Shown here: in pieces, positions 22,544-33,100 of the stretch
Layout of the letters: each line of letters begins with the position of its first letter
How positions within the stretch are numbered: the first letter of the stretch is position 1
Translations under genes and position numbers: made by a program
Notes under the pieces: generated by a model
Seen by the model: the letters and a program-made list of their open reading frames with translations, nothing else
Database searches by the model: none
What the model was told of the DNA's origin: nothing
From: Glandiceps talaboti
Taxonomy: Eukaryota > Hemichordata > Enteropneusta > Spengelidae
NCBI RefSeq assembly: GCF_964340395.1
Contig: NC_135569.1
Location: forward strand, 4,448,040-4,512,039
Direction of reading: 5' to 3'
Length of the DNA: 64,000 bases

Positions 22544-23406
22544 GTACGTACGTACGTACATACATACGTACATACACACACACACACACACATATGTACG
22601 TACATACATACGTACGTACATATATACACATGCACGCGCGCGCACACACACTACCTTATGTATCAAGGGAACATTTCTATTAGATATTACTTTGACTACA
22701 AAAACGACAAAGCAAGAAGAAAATTTGAATTCATTATGTAATTTATTCACTCACTCGGCAAATGAAGATAACTATCTACAATAATTTTAGAAATAAAACA
22801 AATGTTTGCATAGCTGGTAATATACACAAGAAATGTAACTGGTAGCACTGTGTGAACATTTTCATGGAAGTATATTGTGAAATTGCCATTCAGCGGCAAT
22901 ATGTGAAATGAAAAGTTGACTGAGGAGATAGTATGTGTTCCAAACTAATGACAACACTAGCATAGTGTAGTAACTATACGTGTGGTCGTTTCGTATGATC
23001 TCTCCCTCCACTGTATAGTCAAATGGCTTTCTTTAGCATGACATTCCGTTCTCATAGCGACAGTTGATATAACTGTGATGTTATCACATGACCAACTTTA
23101 ATCCTGGAGGTTGAATTTGTAGTATTAAAAGTGCTCAAAGTAACCAATTACAACCACCTGTCAGTGTGTGATGGATTACTACTGACTGACATGCACTGTT
23201 CAGCCTTTCCCCAGCAGGAGATTTAGCTAGATGTTTGGTAGAATTTGACTATACGTGGAGAGAGAGAGATGGTAAAAAACAACCACACATATAGTTACTA
23301 GACCAAACTAACACTTCTGTACTCTTGTATTACAGATTTTGAAATGGAGCAAATAGAAGACACAAACTCAACTATTACAAACCACACTATAAATACAGAG
23401 AAATAA
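18004..23406 (+). CDS. PUSL1: tRNA pseudouridine synthase A-like (TruA family), PUSL1
   Basis: Seven coding exons: 18004-18047, 19135-19186, 19693-19880, 20579-20728, 21598-21832, 22267-22429 and 23336-23406, giving 300 aa (human PUSL1 is about the same size). Exon 1 encodes only MRYLLYISYIGTNF, the first strand of the TruA fold (human YLVYFQYVGTDF); an in-frame stop just upstream fixes this start. Exon 3 carries SSRTDAGVHA with the presumed catalytic Asp at residue 53. Exon 4 has DFHARFNANGRTYVYRL, exon 5 IGRHDFTAFRG and RSFIYKQ, and exon 6 VRKLTTALVGVG and APPGGLYL, all family motifs. TruA enzymes isomerise uridine to pseudouridine in tRNA; animal PUSL1 is reported to be mitochondrial. All junctions are GT-AG and phases agree. 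The last exon adds a poorly conserved hydrophilic tail. Confidence 0.92.
18048..19134. other. PUSL1 intron 1
   Basis: Contains a palindrome at about 18721-18758 (ATAGATGTATTAGTGAG, three bases, CACTAATACATCCATGG) related to the one at 11243, and little else that can be named. Confidence 0.55.
19430..20280. repeat. Two copies of a dispersed repeat (CCCTGGTAAAATGAC type) in PUSL1 introns 2 and 3
   Basis: About 19470-19615 and about 20090-20275 share AACCCTGGTA[AT]AATGAC, AACTC[CA]G.TAGATTTTAC and CCCTTAACAAAA blocks. Similar blocks (TTTACCAGGGTTC, GTAGGTAAAA) occur at about 26990-27090 and 34425-34615. They are diverged members of one interspersed family of unknown class. Exon 3 (19693-19880) lies between them and is not part of the repeat. 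Confidence 0.5.
20800..20832. repeat. (GT)n microsatellite
   Basis: Short GT run of about 30 bp in PUSL1 intron 4. Confidence 0.95.
21203..21597 (+). repeat. 60-bp minisatellite abutting PUSL1 exon 5
   Basis: About 6.5 copies of a 60-bp unit starting TCCTTCAAGACTACAGGTAG with repeats at about 21208, 21268, 21328, 21388, 21447, 21507 and 21568. Each unit contains CTACAGGTAGGCTACAGGTA, a string of donor-like CAGGTA sites. The last, partial copy runs into the polypyrimidine tract of the exon 5 acceptor. Confidence 0.95.
21848..21995 (+). repeat. ~50-bp tandem repeat after PUSL1 exon 5
   Basis: Nearly three copies of a unit containing CAGCCCTATCAGACTT and TAAACCACTGTAAGATAT, starting about 20 bp after the exon 5 donor. 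Confidence 0.9.
22034..22062 (+). other. Hammerhead-ribozyme-like motif (degenerate)
   Basis: CTGATGA at 22034-22040, then a small hairpin (GATC, 7-nt loop, GATC) at 22042-22056, then GAAA at 22057-22060. This spacing matches the core of hammerhead ribozymes (CUGAUGA, stem II, GAAA). One extra G precedes stem II, and convincing stems I and III were not found, so this is probably a decayed copy such as those carried by Penelope-like and other retroelements. Confidence 0.4.
22500..22652. repeat. (CATA)n/(CGTA)n microsatellite in PUSL1 intron 6
   Basis: Runs of CATA, CGTA and CA/CG dinucleotides. The frames across it (YIHT, CMYV) are repeat artefacts. Confidence 0.97.
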
Positions 23407-24186
23407 AACTCTCATATGAATATAAATACTCTTCTCTGTGTAGGTATATACCCAAGGCAGTGACTGGGTGTAATGCTGCTCATTTCATGATTTCACATCG
23501 CATAAACTTTGAATTTCACTGAATTGCCAAGAAACACCAAATTGAAACTCTTTTTCATATCTATGGAGTGCTGTCATGCATCACCCTACCCACAGTCCCT
23601 CTATGATAGAGGCACTGTGCCCTATCCATCGAAAAGGAACCAGATGAGGGCAGAATGAAACAACGTATTTCGCAGTCTTTTACAGCACATCAACTCCTCC
23701 AAAATTACAGTACAGGAAACTGGCAGATTACCCCACATCTGATAAAGTTTCCAAACATTTGCAAAACCCTGAGTGATTTTTGTGGGCACTCTTATCATCC
23801 CTTTCCAAAAACGACTGAAGACATCTGTACAAATGCCCTGCACCAAAATTTTGTTGCATCCAATCATATGACTCCTTTCAGGTTATTGACAGTTACATCT
23901 TGCATGTTCACACCCACAATAAACATGGTGTGTGTGATCAAAATCAGATAAGACTGCAGATAGCTCCCAGACATGTGAATGTTTGGCCTCATAAATAGAA
24001 GATTATGCAACACATGTCACCAACATATTTACATATATCAGGTGTCTGTTGGCAAAAGTAGGCATGATTCTTGTGCTTGGATTTCAACCACACTTTCAGT
24101 CCACCTACAGTCGTAAGGGGTCGTAAGGGGAGGGATGATAATGGTGCTCCCCGTGATGTATATCACAGTCTGAATGATAAACCTAG
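23407..24186. other. Intergenic region after PUSL1
   Basis: PUSL1 ends at 23406 with AATAAA overlapping the stop region (AGAAATAAAACTC at 23399). The rest contains short non-coding frames and a small direct repeat GTCGTAAGGG at about 24111-24128. No gene is recognised. Confidence 0.6.
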
Positions 24187-24422
24187 TGTAAACCCAGATA
24201 TTTTCACTACTAGAAAATTTTGCAATTTTACATTCTTCAGCTAGTTCTCAAATTTCTCAAAGTTCTCAACTAATTTTTACTAATTACAAGTTCTCAACTA
24301 ATTTTTACTAATTACGAGTGTTTATGTACAAGAAAGCATTTTAGTCACTACTAGTTTTTGCGTTTATGTTTTCCAGTGAAATAAGTGAAAATAAATCTAT
24401 AGCGGAAATTTCCAGGTTTACA
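24187..24422. mobile_element. MITE-like element, copy 1
   Basis: Begins near GTGTAAACCCAGATATTTTC and ends with the inverted counterpart GGAAATTTCCAGGTTTACAG. The body contains TTTTGCAATTTTACATTCTT, CAGCTAGTTCTCAA and GTGAAAATAAATCTATAGC. A second copy with the same body and similar terminal repeats lies at about 58387-58596. Imperfect terminal inverted repeats and small size suggest a non-autonomous DNA transposon. It ends just before the 3' end of the kelch gene. Boundaries are approximate. Confidence 0.6.
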
Positions 24423-24432
24423 GCATATTGAT

Positions 24433-26316
24433 TTAGTACAGCATATCATCAATAGACTGATGTACATTCATTGACGGAGCAAATTTACTTCCAGTGTATG
24501 TCTTGTCTCTGCCATCAAAAACTTGACTTTGTAGAAGATGAGGAGGGACTGACAAAGTACAGCATGCAAGTCGTATCACTGGTGATGGTAGTTCTCCTAT
24601 GACTGTCCATACATTGTTCTCTGTGTCATATGCGTGAACGGATTTTCTTCTCTGGCCCTGTCGTCCACTGTACCCACCTATAATATACATCTGGTTATTC
24701 CTGACAGTCACCCCAGCCATACTGAGACCAATGGATAACGGTGCCAGAATAGACCACTCATCAATCAGGGGGTTGTAACACTCTACACTCAAAATATCAA
24801 CCCTTCTACCATTATGATCTTTCCCATTGCCTCCTGCAACATATACTTTGTTTCGAATTGCACACATGGAGTGCATCCCCCTGGGTGTCTCCATTGATGT
24901 TTTCTGTGACCATTCGCCACTTTCTGGATCATAACATAGGAGGGCATCGGAGAAAAATCTGCTAGTGATGACACCCCCTGAGATGAAGAGTTTACCCTCA
25001 TACTCTGTACTTGCATGAGCATAGCTTGCCAAAGCCAAAGGCTGTATATAGGTCCAACAGTTATTTTCAGGATCAAAACATTCGACGCTAGCCAATACCC
25101 CATATTCATTCTTACCACCTACTGCATACAGACGCCCATTTAAAGCATTCAAGGTGAAAAGGGCTCTTCTTTTCTCCATAGGACACATCTGTAGCCACAT
25201 GTTAAATCTCGGGTCATAGCGATGCACTGTGCCAATACTGTCATTGCCGCATGAGTTCCCAGTGTACTGGCCGCCAACGACATACAAAAAATTATCCAAG
25301 ACTGCCACAGCATGGTCTAATCTCTGTATAGGCATTATTGGTAGTTGCTTCCATTGGTGGTGTATTTCATCAAAGGCTCTAACTTCTTTGCTTACACTTC
25401 CCTTGGGTTGTTCCCCACCGACAGCAAGCACCAATGAATGCCCTCCTCTCACCTGTGTGCGTTCGGTCTGCATCAAATGCTGTCTGTATGGGGACACATG
25501 ATAGGTCATTGCCTCCATGACCCATGACCTGACCTCGAGGTCATCCATGATTAAATCTTCGCTTTGAACATAGTCTACGACATCATTAGGCTGTATCAGT
25601 GGAAAACGTATCGTGCTAAGAACGTCTTTAATGAACTGTTGTCTGTCACTTTCGTGTTTCAGCCAACTCAAGACTGCTTGAAACAGATCAAGCTCTACAG
25701 CAACAGACAACCTTTCATGACTGACAAAGTACACTAACTGGTCACATGTCAGTTTCTGGTACCCTTTACCGCTAGCCACAGCTAGAAAATTATCAATGAT
25801 GTAATTTTCAGTTTGGCATTTTACAGTGTCAAGTTCGAACTCCGTCGCTATATTCAAAACATCAACACAGCTGTCATCATTGATCTCAGCTAACAGATAC
25901 TGACAGCATACGTCCACCGCTGACGCAATCTGTAAACGCGTCGCTCCTTGTAAAATCTGAGTTAGCTCCGTTAAATTCGTACACACTAAAGTTGACGTGT
26001 AAATAAACTGAATCAGTTTATCCAGCCCTACAGCTGACACATCAGTAACCTCAACTTCCCGCTTAATCTGGTCTTGGTCACCCAGTATCGTCTCAAAGTA
26101 CTTACTACAAGACACTAAAACGTCTCGGTGGATGGAAAACTTCTTGCCTTCAGCTGACAGTGTGACATCACACAATATTTTCTTAGAACGAAGTGTCTGT
26201 AAACCCTCAAGTAGTTTGACACTGTGGTCTGGTGCATAGATCTCACCACAGTTGTTTTCTGGTGAGTCACTTCTTTCAATCTGGTCACATGACAAATCAT
26301 TCAGTGTCAAACTCAT
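24433..26316 (-). CDS. Kelch-like protein (BTB-BACK-kelch), KLHL9/13/26-type
   Basis: Single uninterrupted coding exon of 627 aa. A BTB domain spans about residues 35-150 (LRSKKILCDVTLSAEGKKFS...HRDVLVSCSKYF), BACK about 155-265 (YVSHERLSVAVELDLFQAVL-like), and six kelch repeats about 300-600 with GG doublets (VVGGQY, AVGGKN, ISGGVI, VAGGNG, IIGGYS) and conserved W/Y positions. Such proteins are substrate adaptors of cullin-3 ubiquitin ligases: BTB/BACK binds CUL3 and kelch binds the substrate. The run VSPYRQHLMQTERTQVR between BACK and kelch recalls KLHL26, KLHL9 and KLHL13, but I do not assign orthology. The C-terminal tail after the last blade is about 35 aa. An acceptor-like ATACAG lies 15 bp upstream of the ATG, so the 5' UTR is probably split, with a candidate leader exon near 28.1 kb. 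The nearby MITE may lie in or next to the 3' UTR. Confidence 0.93.
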   Translation of the reverse strand: MSLTLNDLSCDQIERSDSPENNCGEIYAPDHSVKLLEGLQTLRSKKILCDVTLSAEGKKFSIHRDVLVSCSKYFETILGDQDQIKREVEVTDVSAVGLDKLIQFIYTSTLVCTNLTELTQILQGATRLQIASAVDVCCQYLLAEINDDSCVDVLNIATEFELDTVKCQTENYIIDNFLAVASGKGYQKLTCDQLVYFVSHERLSVAVELDLFQAVLSWLKHESDRQQFIKDVLSTIRFPLIQPNDVVDYVQSEDLIMDDLEVRSWVMEAMTYHVSPYRQHLMQTERTQVRGGHSLVLAVGGEQPKGSVSKEVRAFDEIHHQWKQLPIMPIQRLDHAVAVLDNFLYVVGGQYTGNSCGNDSIGTVHRYDPRFNMWLQMCPMEKRRALFTLNALNGRLYAVGGKNEYGVLASVECFDPENNCWTYIQPLALASYAHASTEYEGKLFISGGVITSRFFSDALLCYDPESGEWSQKTSMETPRGMHSMCAIRNKVYVAGGNGKDHNGRRVDILSVECYNPLIDEWSILAPLSIGLSMAGVTVRNNQMYIIGGYSGRQGQRRKSVHAYDTENNVWTVIGELPSPVIRLACCTLSVPPHLLQSQVFDGRDKTYTGSKFAPSMNVHQSIDDMLY

Positions 26317-28088
26317 TTTGACCTCTGACCTGTATTTTTGAGCTGTTTAATTACCAATGTTCCCTCCCACTGGACACAACACTCATCAAGCTATAATATT
26401 TGGCTCCACACTGTGAATGAAAAAATAATACAACTGAATAAACAAGCTGGGTTTACTTGTATTTGGGAGTTGTTTTTGTTGCATATTTTTAAGGCACACT
26501 TTAGCCACCTGTGACCACTTCCATGTAACTGAACTCAAACCTGGTATCAAAATATAATCGAACGACGTAATTTATCTTACGTATAAAAATGTTCAAGAAA
26601 TGCCTACTATGCAAGCAAATGTTTTAACAACACCAGGAGACAATTGTAATGTGATAGAAAACATGTATCGTCATTAAAATCATTTTAAAATAGTTTAACC
26701 AAAGTTATTATGTAAAAAATTTCACTTGAGTAAAGAGTATATAATAAACTCAGTTTGTGCCATTTTAAAATCATTTGTCTAATTTTCAGTCTATTTTTGA
26801 CCAAAAGTACCATTTTTGAGCCTAATTTGCATATCAAGGGTCATATGATCTTGTATTGGAAATTTTCCATCTATACATCCCAAGAAACATCTGTTAGTTT
26901 TCAAATTCAACATTTTGGACCAAAAATCACATTTTACGACCCAATTTGCATATCAACAATAAGCTACCTAACAGATGTTGGTATGTGAATCTACCCAAGT
27001 TCCCCAATCATGTTTAATACTAGGGTTCCCTACTAGTGTTTTTTGTCAAGGGCAAAAGTAGGTAAGTTCATTAGTCATGTTACCATGTAATCACCTACCT
27101 GTATCTATATCAAGGATAGCGAAAGTAGATAAATTTATACTATATATTGTCATCATCATTATCATCATCACGTCGTTAAATATGGGTTAACTTATGTGGT
27201 TCCATAATTACTGTACAGTTTACTAAATAAATTAAAACCATTTTGTATTAGTTTATAGATTATCATTTTTGTTATACTTAGTTTTTGTTTTGTTGTATTT
27301 CTATTTTTTTGGCCAATGAATTCACCAAATAAATTACACTATACTGTACTCTTCTGTGCTATTCTATACTATACTATTCTATGCTACACTACACTAGACT
27401 TTACTGCACTATCCTATGCTACGCTACACTACTATGCTATGCTACAAAAGACTAGACTAGACTACACTGAACTGCACTCTATTACACTACACTACACTAT
27501 ATATATATATATACCGGTATATATATATATATATATATATACTATACTATACTATACTGTCTATATGTATGTGTACATACGAGTGAACTACATGTAGGCC
27601 CATATATTGATAAATATCTCAAATTCCTGGTAATAATTATTTTAACTTGGACAACTGCAATAGTCTCGCAATGTAATTTACATGTAAAGGTGTCAAAAAA
27701 AATTACATTTTGTGTTCATTGTTGTTTTTTTATAAAAGTACAATAGGTGTCTCACAAGTATAGTCACTTTGAAAGAACATACCGAGAGAATTGGACTAAT
27801 TAATTGACAAACTGAACGTAATAACGTTACATTGTACCATGGCGCTATTATTGAGATAATAATAGAACCACGATTGTACCGGTTTACAGCTAATATCACT
27901 GCATTGTTATTGAAGGGCGTTGCACAGCCTGTGAACTTGCGACTGTTACTCATTCTCGCACTATTTCGTTTCAAACAACGCCCATCAAATCTGCAATAAC
28001 AAATTTAAATAAACTATTCATAGCGAAAAATTTCAACGATATTGGACAGTCCCGTGTATTGCATGGTATATACGTATACACAACTTAC
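26317..28088. other. Upstream region or 5' intron of the kelch gene
   Basis: Contains two direct copies of a block ending TTTGCATATCAA (about 26826 and 26943), a dispersed repeat copy at about 26990-27090 and a low-complexity region at about 27330-27560 (CTACACTA/TATACTA runs with (AT)n). No coding exon is seen. Confidence 0.55.
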
Positions 28089-28250
28089 CTGGGATTGTGT
28101 TCTGCAATTTACGATGTGTACTCCCCGGGGTATTGTACGTTGCTAGCTACATCTATCGAGGATAAACCGTGTGCTGTTTTCGTTACGTTAGTCTTTGCAT
28201 AAAACATTCGCTTTCGTGACTCATTTTAAAAACACAACGTTTCCAGCTGT
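28089..28250 (-). promoter_or_regulatory. Candidate kelch-gene leader exon and promoter
   Basis: On the minus strand CAATCCCAG/GTAAGTTGTG is a strong splice donor with its exon end at 28089. A CpG-containing sequence lies upstream. It would splice to the ATACAG acceptor just before the kelch start codon. The 5' end is not determinable, and the link is inferred only from signal strength. Confidence 0.3.
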
Positions 28251-29717
28251 ACGTTACGTAGTTATTGATTGGTGTATTTCTTTTGTTGTTCACACTACAC
28301 ATTCGTTTAAAATTCAAGTTTTATTGTTGTTCTTTCTCGTCGTTGAGGGCGTACTACAACACCTGTTTCGATTTCATCTATGACGACTACGTGGCATGGA
28401 TTTTTTGGATCAGTATGGAATGTTAATGAACAGTTTCTATAACATATATATACTGATGGTGATAATGGAGTTTTTGAAACATCTACCTTGTGACAAAGTT
28501 TACATCTCGACTAAACTCCTCTTTCATCGAGTACAGACGGCAAAATATTAACTCTTCACTTTCAGGTAGAATCCAAATAATGAAAATTTCGTTCTTTACA
28601 CTAATTTTAGCCTTTTGAAAAAATACTTCAAAACTTTATTGGAAATAGTTCAACCATTCCGATTAGCTGAACTGTTCCAGTTTTTCATAAGTCGTGTACG
28701 CTGGCTCGATGTACATGTGTAAACAATCCTGTACCGGGTAGAGATATATAATAAACCGGATTATTTGTCAACATAAGCTTATTGATGATTTGATCAATGT
28801 TTCGACTAAACACAGAACTTAAAATGTTGAATGTTGCCGAGTTTAAAAATACAGGGCCTGTGAGGGGGCATGTGTGGCTAAATGTACATTGAAAATCACA
28901 AAATCTGAAGAAAAAATGTATAGTTCAACAAAAAATCTAATTAACCTTTTGTCTGGCATGACAAAAATTAATTGAAATATAATTGTTAAATTTTAGTTAA
29001 TTAAATGTCTCAAAAATATCAAAATGAACGTGCCAACGCTAGGTTTACCTTCATGAGTTGTCCTAAGTACATTCAGCTGATAGTGATATAGTAGCCCACC
29101 ACAACATGTAGCAATGTTGGTTAAGATGTATGTAGCGCCAGACTAATGTTGGTAAGATTTTTGTCGTGCCAGGCAAAGTTTCATTTCAGGTTTAATGTTT
29201 TTCATTGTACAACTCCATCAACACAGACAATCACTGTCAAATATTGTAAAAAACAATACATTTCATTTTATTTCTACTTTATTTTAAATGAAAAAATAAC
29301 AACACTGTGGTTTAAACATACGTCTAGTAAACAAAAACATCCTATGACAAGACAAAGACTACTAATACAGGTACAGTTCAACTGACTACTGACATAACCT
29401 TTGACCTTGGTGTATTCAGCAGTGTAAAATCATCATCACTATGTGCCTGTCCTCAAGGTAGAATGTGCCTTGGGAACCAATTTCCTTTTATATTGAAGAT
29501 TTAATAGCATCAAATTTGTATGTGTTATAGCGTCCAATACCAATACAGGTGAATCTTTGTATTCTGGTCAGAGGCATCTGTGAAGTTGGAACAACCCCCC
29601 CCCCCCCCCCATCCCTATCTCTCCATGTTTGGTCAATGGCATCAGTGAAGTTGGAACAAACAATAACCCCCCCCCCACCCCACACACACACGTTTCTTGC
29701 TGTTTATGTGTGTCTAT
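28251..29717. other. Intergenic region between the kelch gene and CSTF1
   Basis: No gene is seen. At about 29105-29185 there are copies of the TAGCAATGTTGGTAAGATTT unit related to the minisatellite at 10.2 kb. Poly-C runs lie at about 29597 and 29668, with a small direct repeat (ATCTGTGAAGTTGGAACAA type) around 29575 and 29642. Confidence 0.55.
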
Positions 29718-30043
29718 TTAGTCAGTATTAGACCTGCGATACCAGAATCTAGCTCTGAAGTCATCACTGCATGTAATAAAACCTGGACTGGTTGGTGAAT
29801 GGACGATACATCGTACCACATTGTTATGGCCTATAAGTACACAAAAGTACAACATTTTATTTCCATGGTAACATAATGGACAAGAAATCACACCACATTA
29901 TTACACCCTACAATTACACAAAGTAAAGTACGTTTTATTTCCATGGTAACATAATGACTTCCCATCTGGAGGGTCTTGTAATAGAGGCCCCAGCAGTGAG
30001 AGTCTGGGTAACACACATGAACACTTACATGCATGCACACAAA

Positions 30044-30093
<50 letters not shown>

Positions 30094-30145
30094 GACAGAC
30101 ACACACACACACACCATATCCAAATGTTTACCACTACAGAACCTT

Positions 30146-30195
<50 letters not shown>

Positions 30196-33100
30196 CCATA
30201 CTTCCAGTACCACAGAACCTGTCAATTGGTCCGGAAAGTTGTCTGATAAAGGTAAACTTACCAAGTGAAAGCAGTTTCTGTCTCTCAGCATTTCTAGAAT
30301 CCCAACAGCACAAACTGGTTGTTTTCTCATCTGGAAATAACACTGTAAGTAAAATCGAACCAAGGTCAAAGGTCAGAGCTTAAAGCAAAAGCATTGTTAA
30401 ATATACATGGGGGGGGGGGGGGGGTTATTCAGCTAATAATTATATCATTTCATATAAAAGGTTTGCATTTTTCTGTATTTTTCACTTGTAAGACACCCAT
30501 GCTATATAAATAGTGCCCTTGGGCAAGCAGAATGACTAGTGCATGGTCTATGCAAATTGTGGTCACTATGAGTCACTAGTCCATACATACCAAGCCAATC
30601 ACTGAAGGCTGTATGGAAACAATCTGTTACAACAACAGTTACAGATATCAGACTTATATTGAATTGCAGTGGATTTGTACTTACCATAGTCTTCTGTGTG
30701 GTTGAACACTGCCTGTGTTCTGTGGTTCTGTTTACCTGACCCTGCACCAGTGTATGTAATCAGACATCGACTTGTAGAGATTTCCCATAGCTTGATGAGT
30801 GAATCTTTGCCACTTGATAACACATACTGTACATCAAAAAGGTTAAAGGTCACATCAAATGCCATATTCCAGAAAGACAAAAGATTGTATACTTTTGGCC
30901 ACTAGGAGTGCTGTTTGTTTAGCACTGTAGCCTCATTTTGTAAAATCATCTTTTCCCAGGGTTTTAAAAGTAAAAGTCGACTGCATTCTCAACTGGTCAA
31001 ATAGTCTATTTCATGTAATGTAAAATTTGCTTCAAATAATGTAATTTTTAGAAACTCAACGAGTTATTTCATGTCTTGCCATGTGATTTCATTCCCTCAC
31101 TCTTCATCATACAGGGCGCCCTCTTGTGGTACTTGTTTTGGAAACGACTGCAAAGTTTAATAATATGTCTTCTCTCAGTGTAAATATGAAAAATGCAATG
31201 CGACACAATGGGTTACAATATGTCTTACCTTAGAATTCCTACTAAATGAGATAGAACAAATCTCATTGCCACCATGTGCTTTACTGAATGTATTGATGCA
31301 GCGGTTACTAACGCCATCCCATAATTTGATGTCGCCATCTTTACTACAGCTAACGTAGAGATTAGCACTCGGACAGTACTGTACCTATATGTACACATAC
31401 AACACAAAAAAAACATGTCAGCAATATTTCCATGGCAACAAAACATGTCAGCAATATTTCCATGGCAACAAAAGCAATGGCGTGTCTTCAGCCTTCTGAA
31501 TAAACGATGCCAATATGTACAGGCACATTCCTGTCTTTCAAGTTCGTGTTCTGAACAAATAGTGGCACACATCTCTCAATTCAACATTACATGTATACCT
31601 TCACAATATACTCCCATGTACATACACATTCTAATATGCGATTAAAACTCTCTGTTTAATACTCACTGCAGTGATCGGTGCTGTATGTTGATCCTTAGGA
31701 TTACAGGACACAAAACACTGAGATGTGTTGACATCATACAACCGCACTATGGATACAAAACAATTAAAACATATAGTTAGATTACAGTGGGTTACAGTTA
31801 AGTTAACGGTATGTTATCAGCCATGTACTTTTCTGCCTACATAGTTACTTTATAGTGGGATACAGACAAGTTCATTGCAAAAAAGCTACAAAATGTGTTA
31901 AATGTTATCGTACGTACAATAACAAACATTTTACACATTTATTAATCTTTTGCAGTGCACTGAGTAACAAACAAGGACTTGGCATATGTTGTTGCTCTTA
32001 TGAACACTACAGAAAACTGTTCTATCAAAGGAAAGAAATGTAATACAAGTCTCTGTATTTTCAACATGCTGTGCCAAGTGTTATTAATGCAATTCATTTG
32101 TTTACTTTCCCTTAACAGGCCTTGTTAATGCTTGTATGTCACTGGGTGTATCTACTTACATGTTGGATGTTGTGTTCCTACCAGTAGGAAATCACCTGAC
32201 GGATGAAATGATAGACATCGCACATATTCAGCTTCCTAGAATTCAAAACAAACTGAATGTCAGAGTTTACTTTATATCATTGTGTTTTACGATAGCTGTG
32301 AAGTAATACATCAATATGGCATGTTGTGTTTTGCACAGCGTACTCCTATATGTACAAATGTGTGTGTGTGCGTGTGACACTGTGTAAGTGTTTGTCTGTC
32401 TGTCTGTCTTTCTGTGTGTGTGTGTATGTATGTATGTATGTATGTATGTGGGTGTCTGTGTGTGTGTATGTATGTATGTATGTATGTATGTATGTATGTA
32501 TGTATGTATGTATGTATGTATGTATGTATGTATGTATGTATGTATGTATGTATGTATGTTCCAAAACTGGCAGAATAAAATATCCTTAAATTGATGGAGA
32601 GACATTCACACTAAATAATTAAATCATTGCATGGTCAAGGTCCATAGGATCGAAATGCTGCATTCGTCTCCAATTTACCATTCCAAAGTAACTATATTGT
32701 ACTGTCCTATTGATTCTTAGATCTATGAATATAATATATTCTCCATTGTTAAACAGTGATACAGTAAATCCTACAACTTACCTGAATACTTCTGTATGCT
32801 CTCTTGACTGATGGTTTAGAATAATCAAATAGTTTTATAGTATAGTCTTTACTTCCTGATGCTAACAATTGTTGGGTTGGGTGAAAATCTAACGCCGTCA
32901 CTTCCTGGTACAAAGAATGAACAGAAATCCGAGGTGAACACCACTCCAGGAAACAACGACATTTGTGCAAACTATGGGTTCTGGAGACTCGTTTAATGAC
33001 TTTACATCTGATTTTCGTTTTCCTTTAAGTTGATAGCAGTAATCAATACAAATGTACTAACAGCAGAAATAAGTCTGACTGGACTTTTCCTTTAAGTTGA

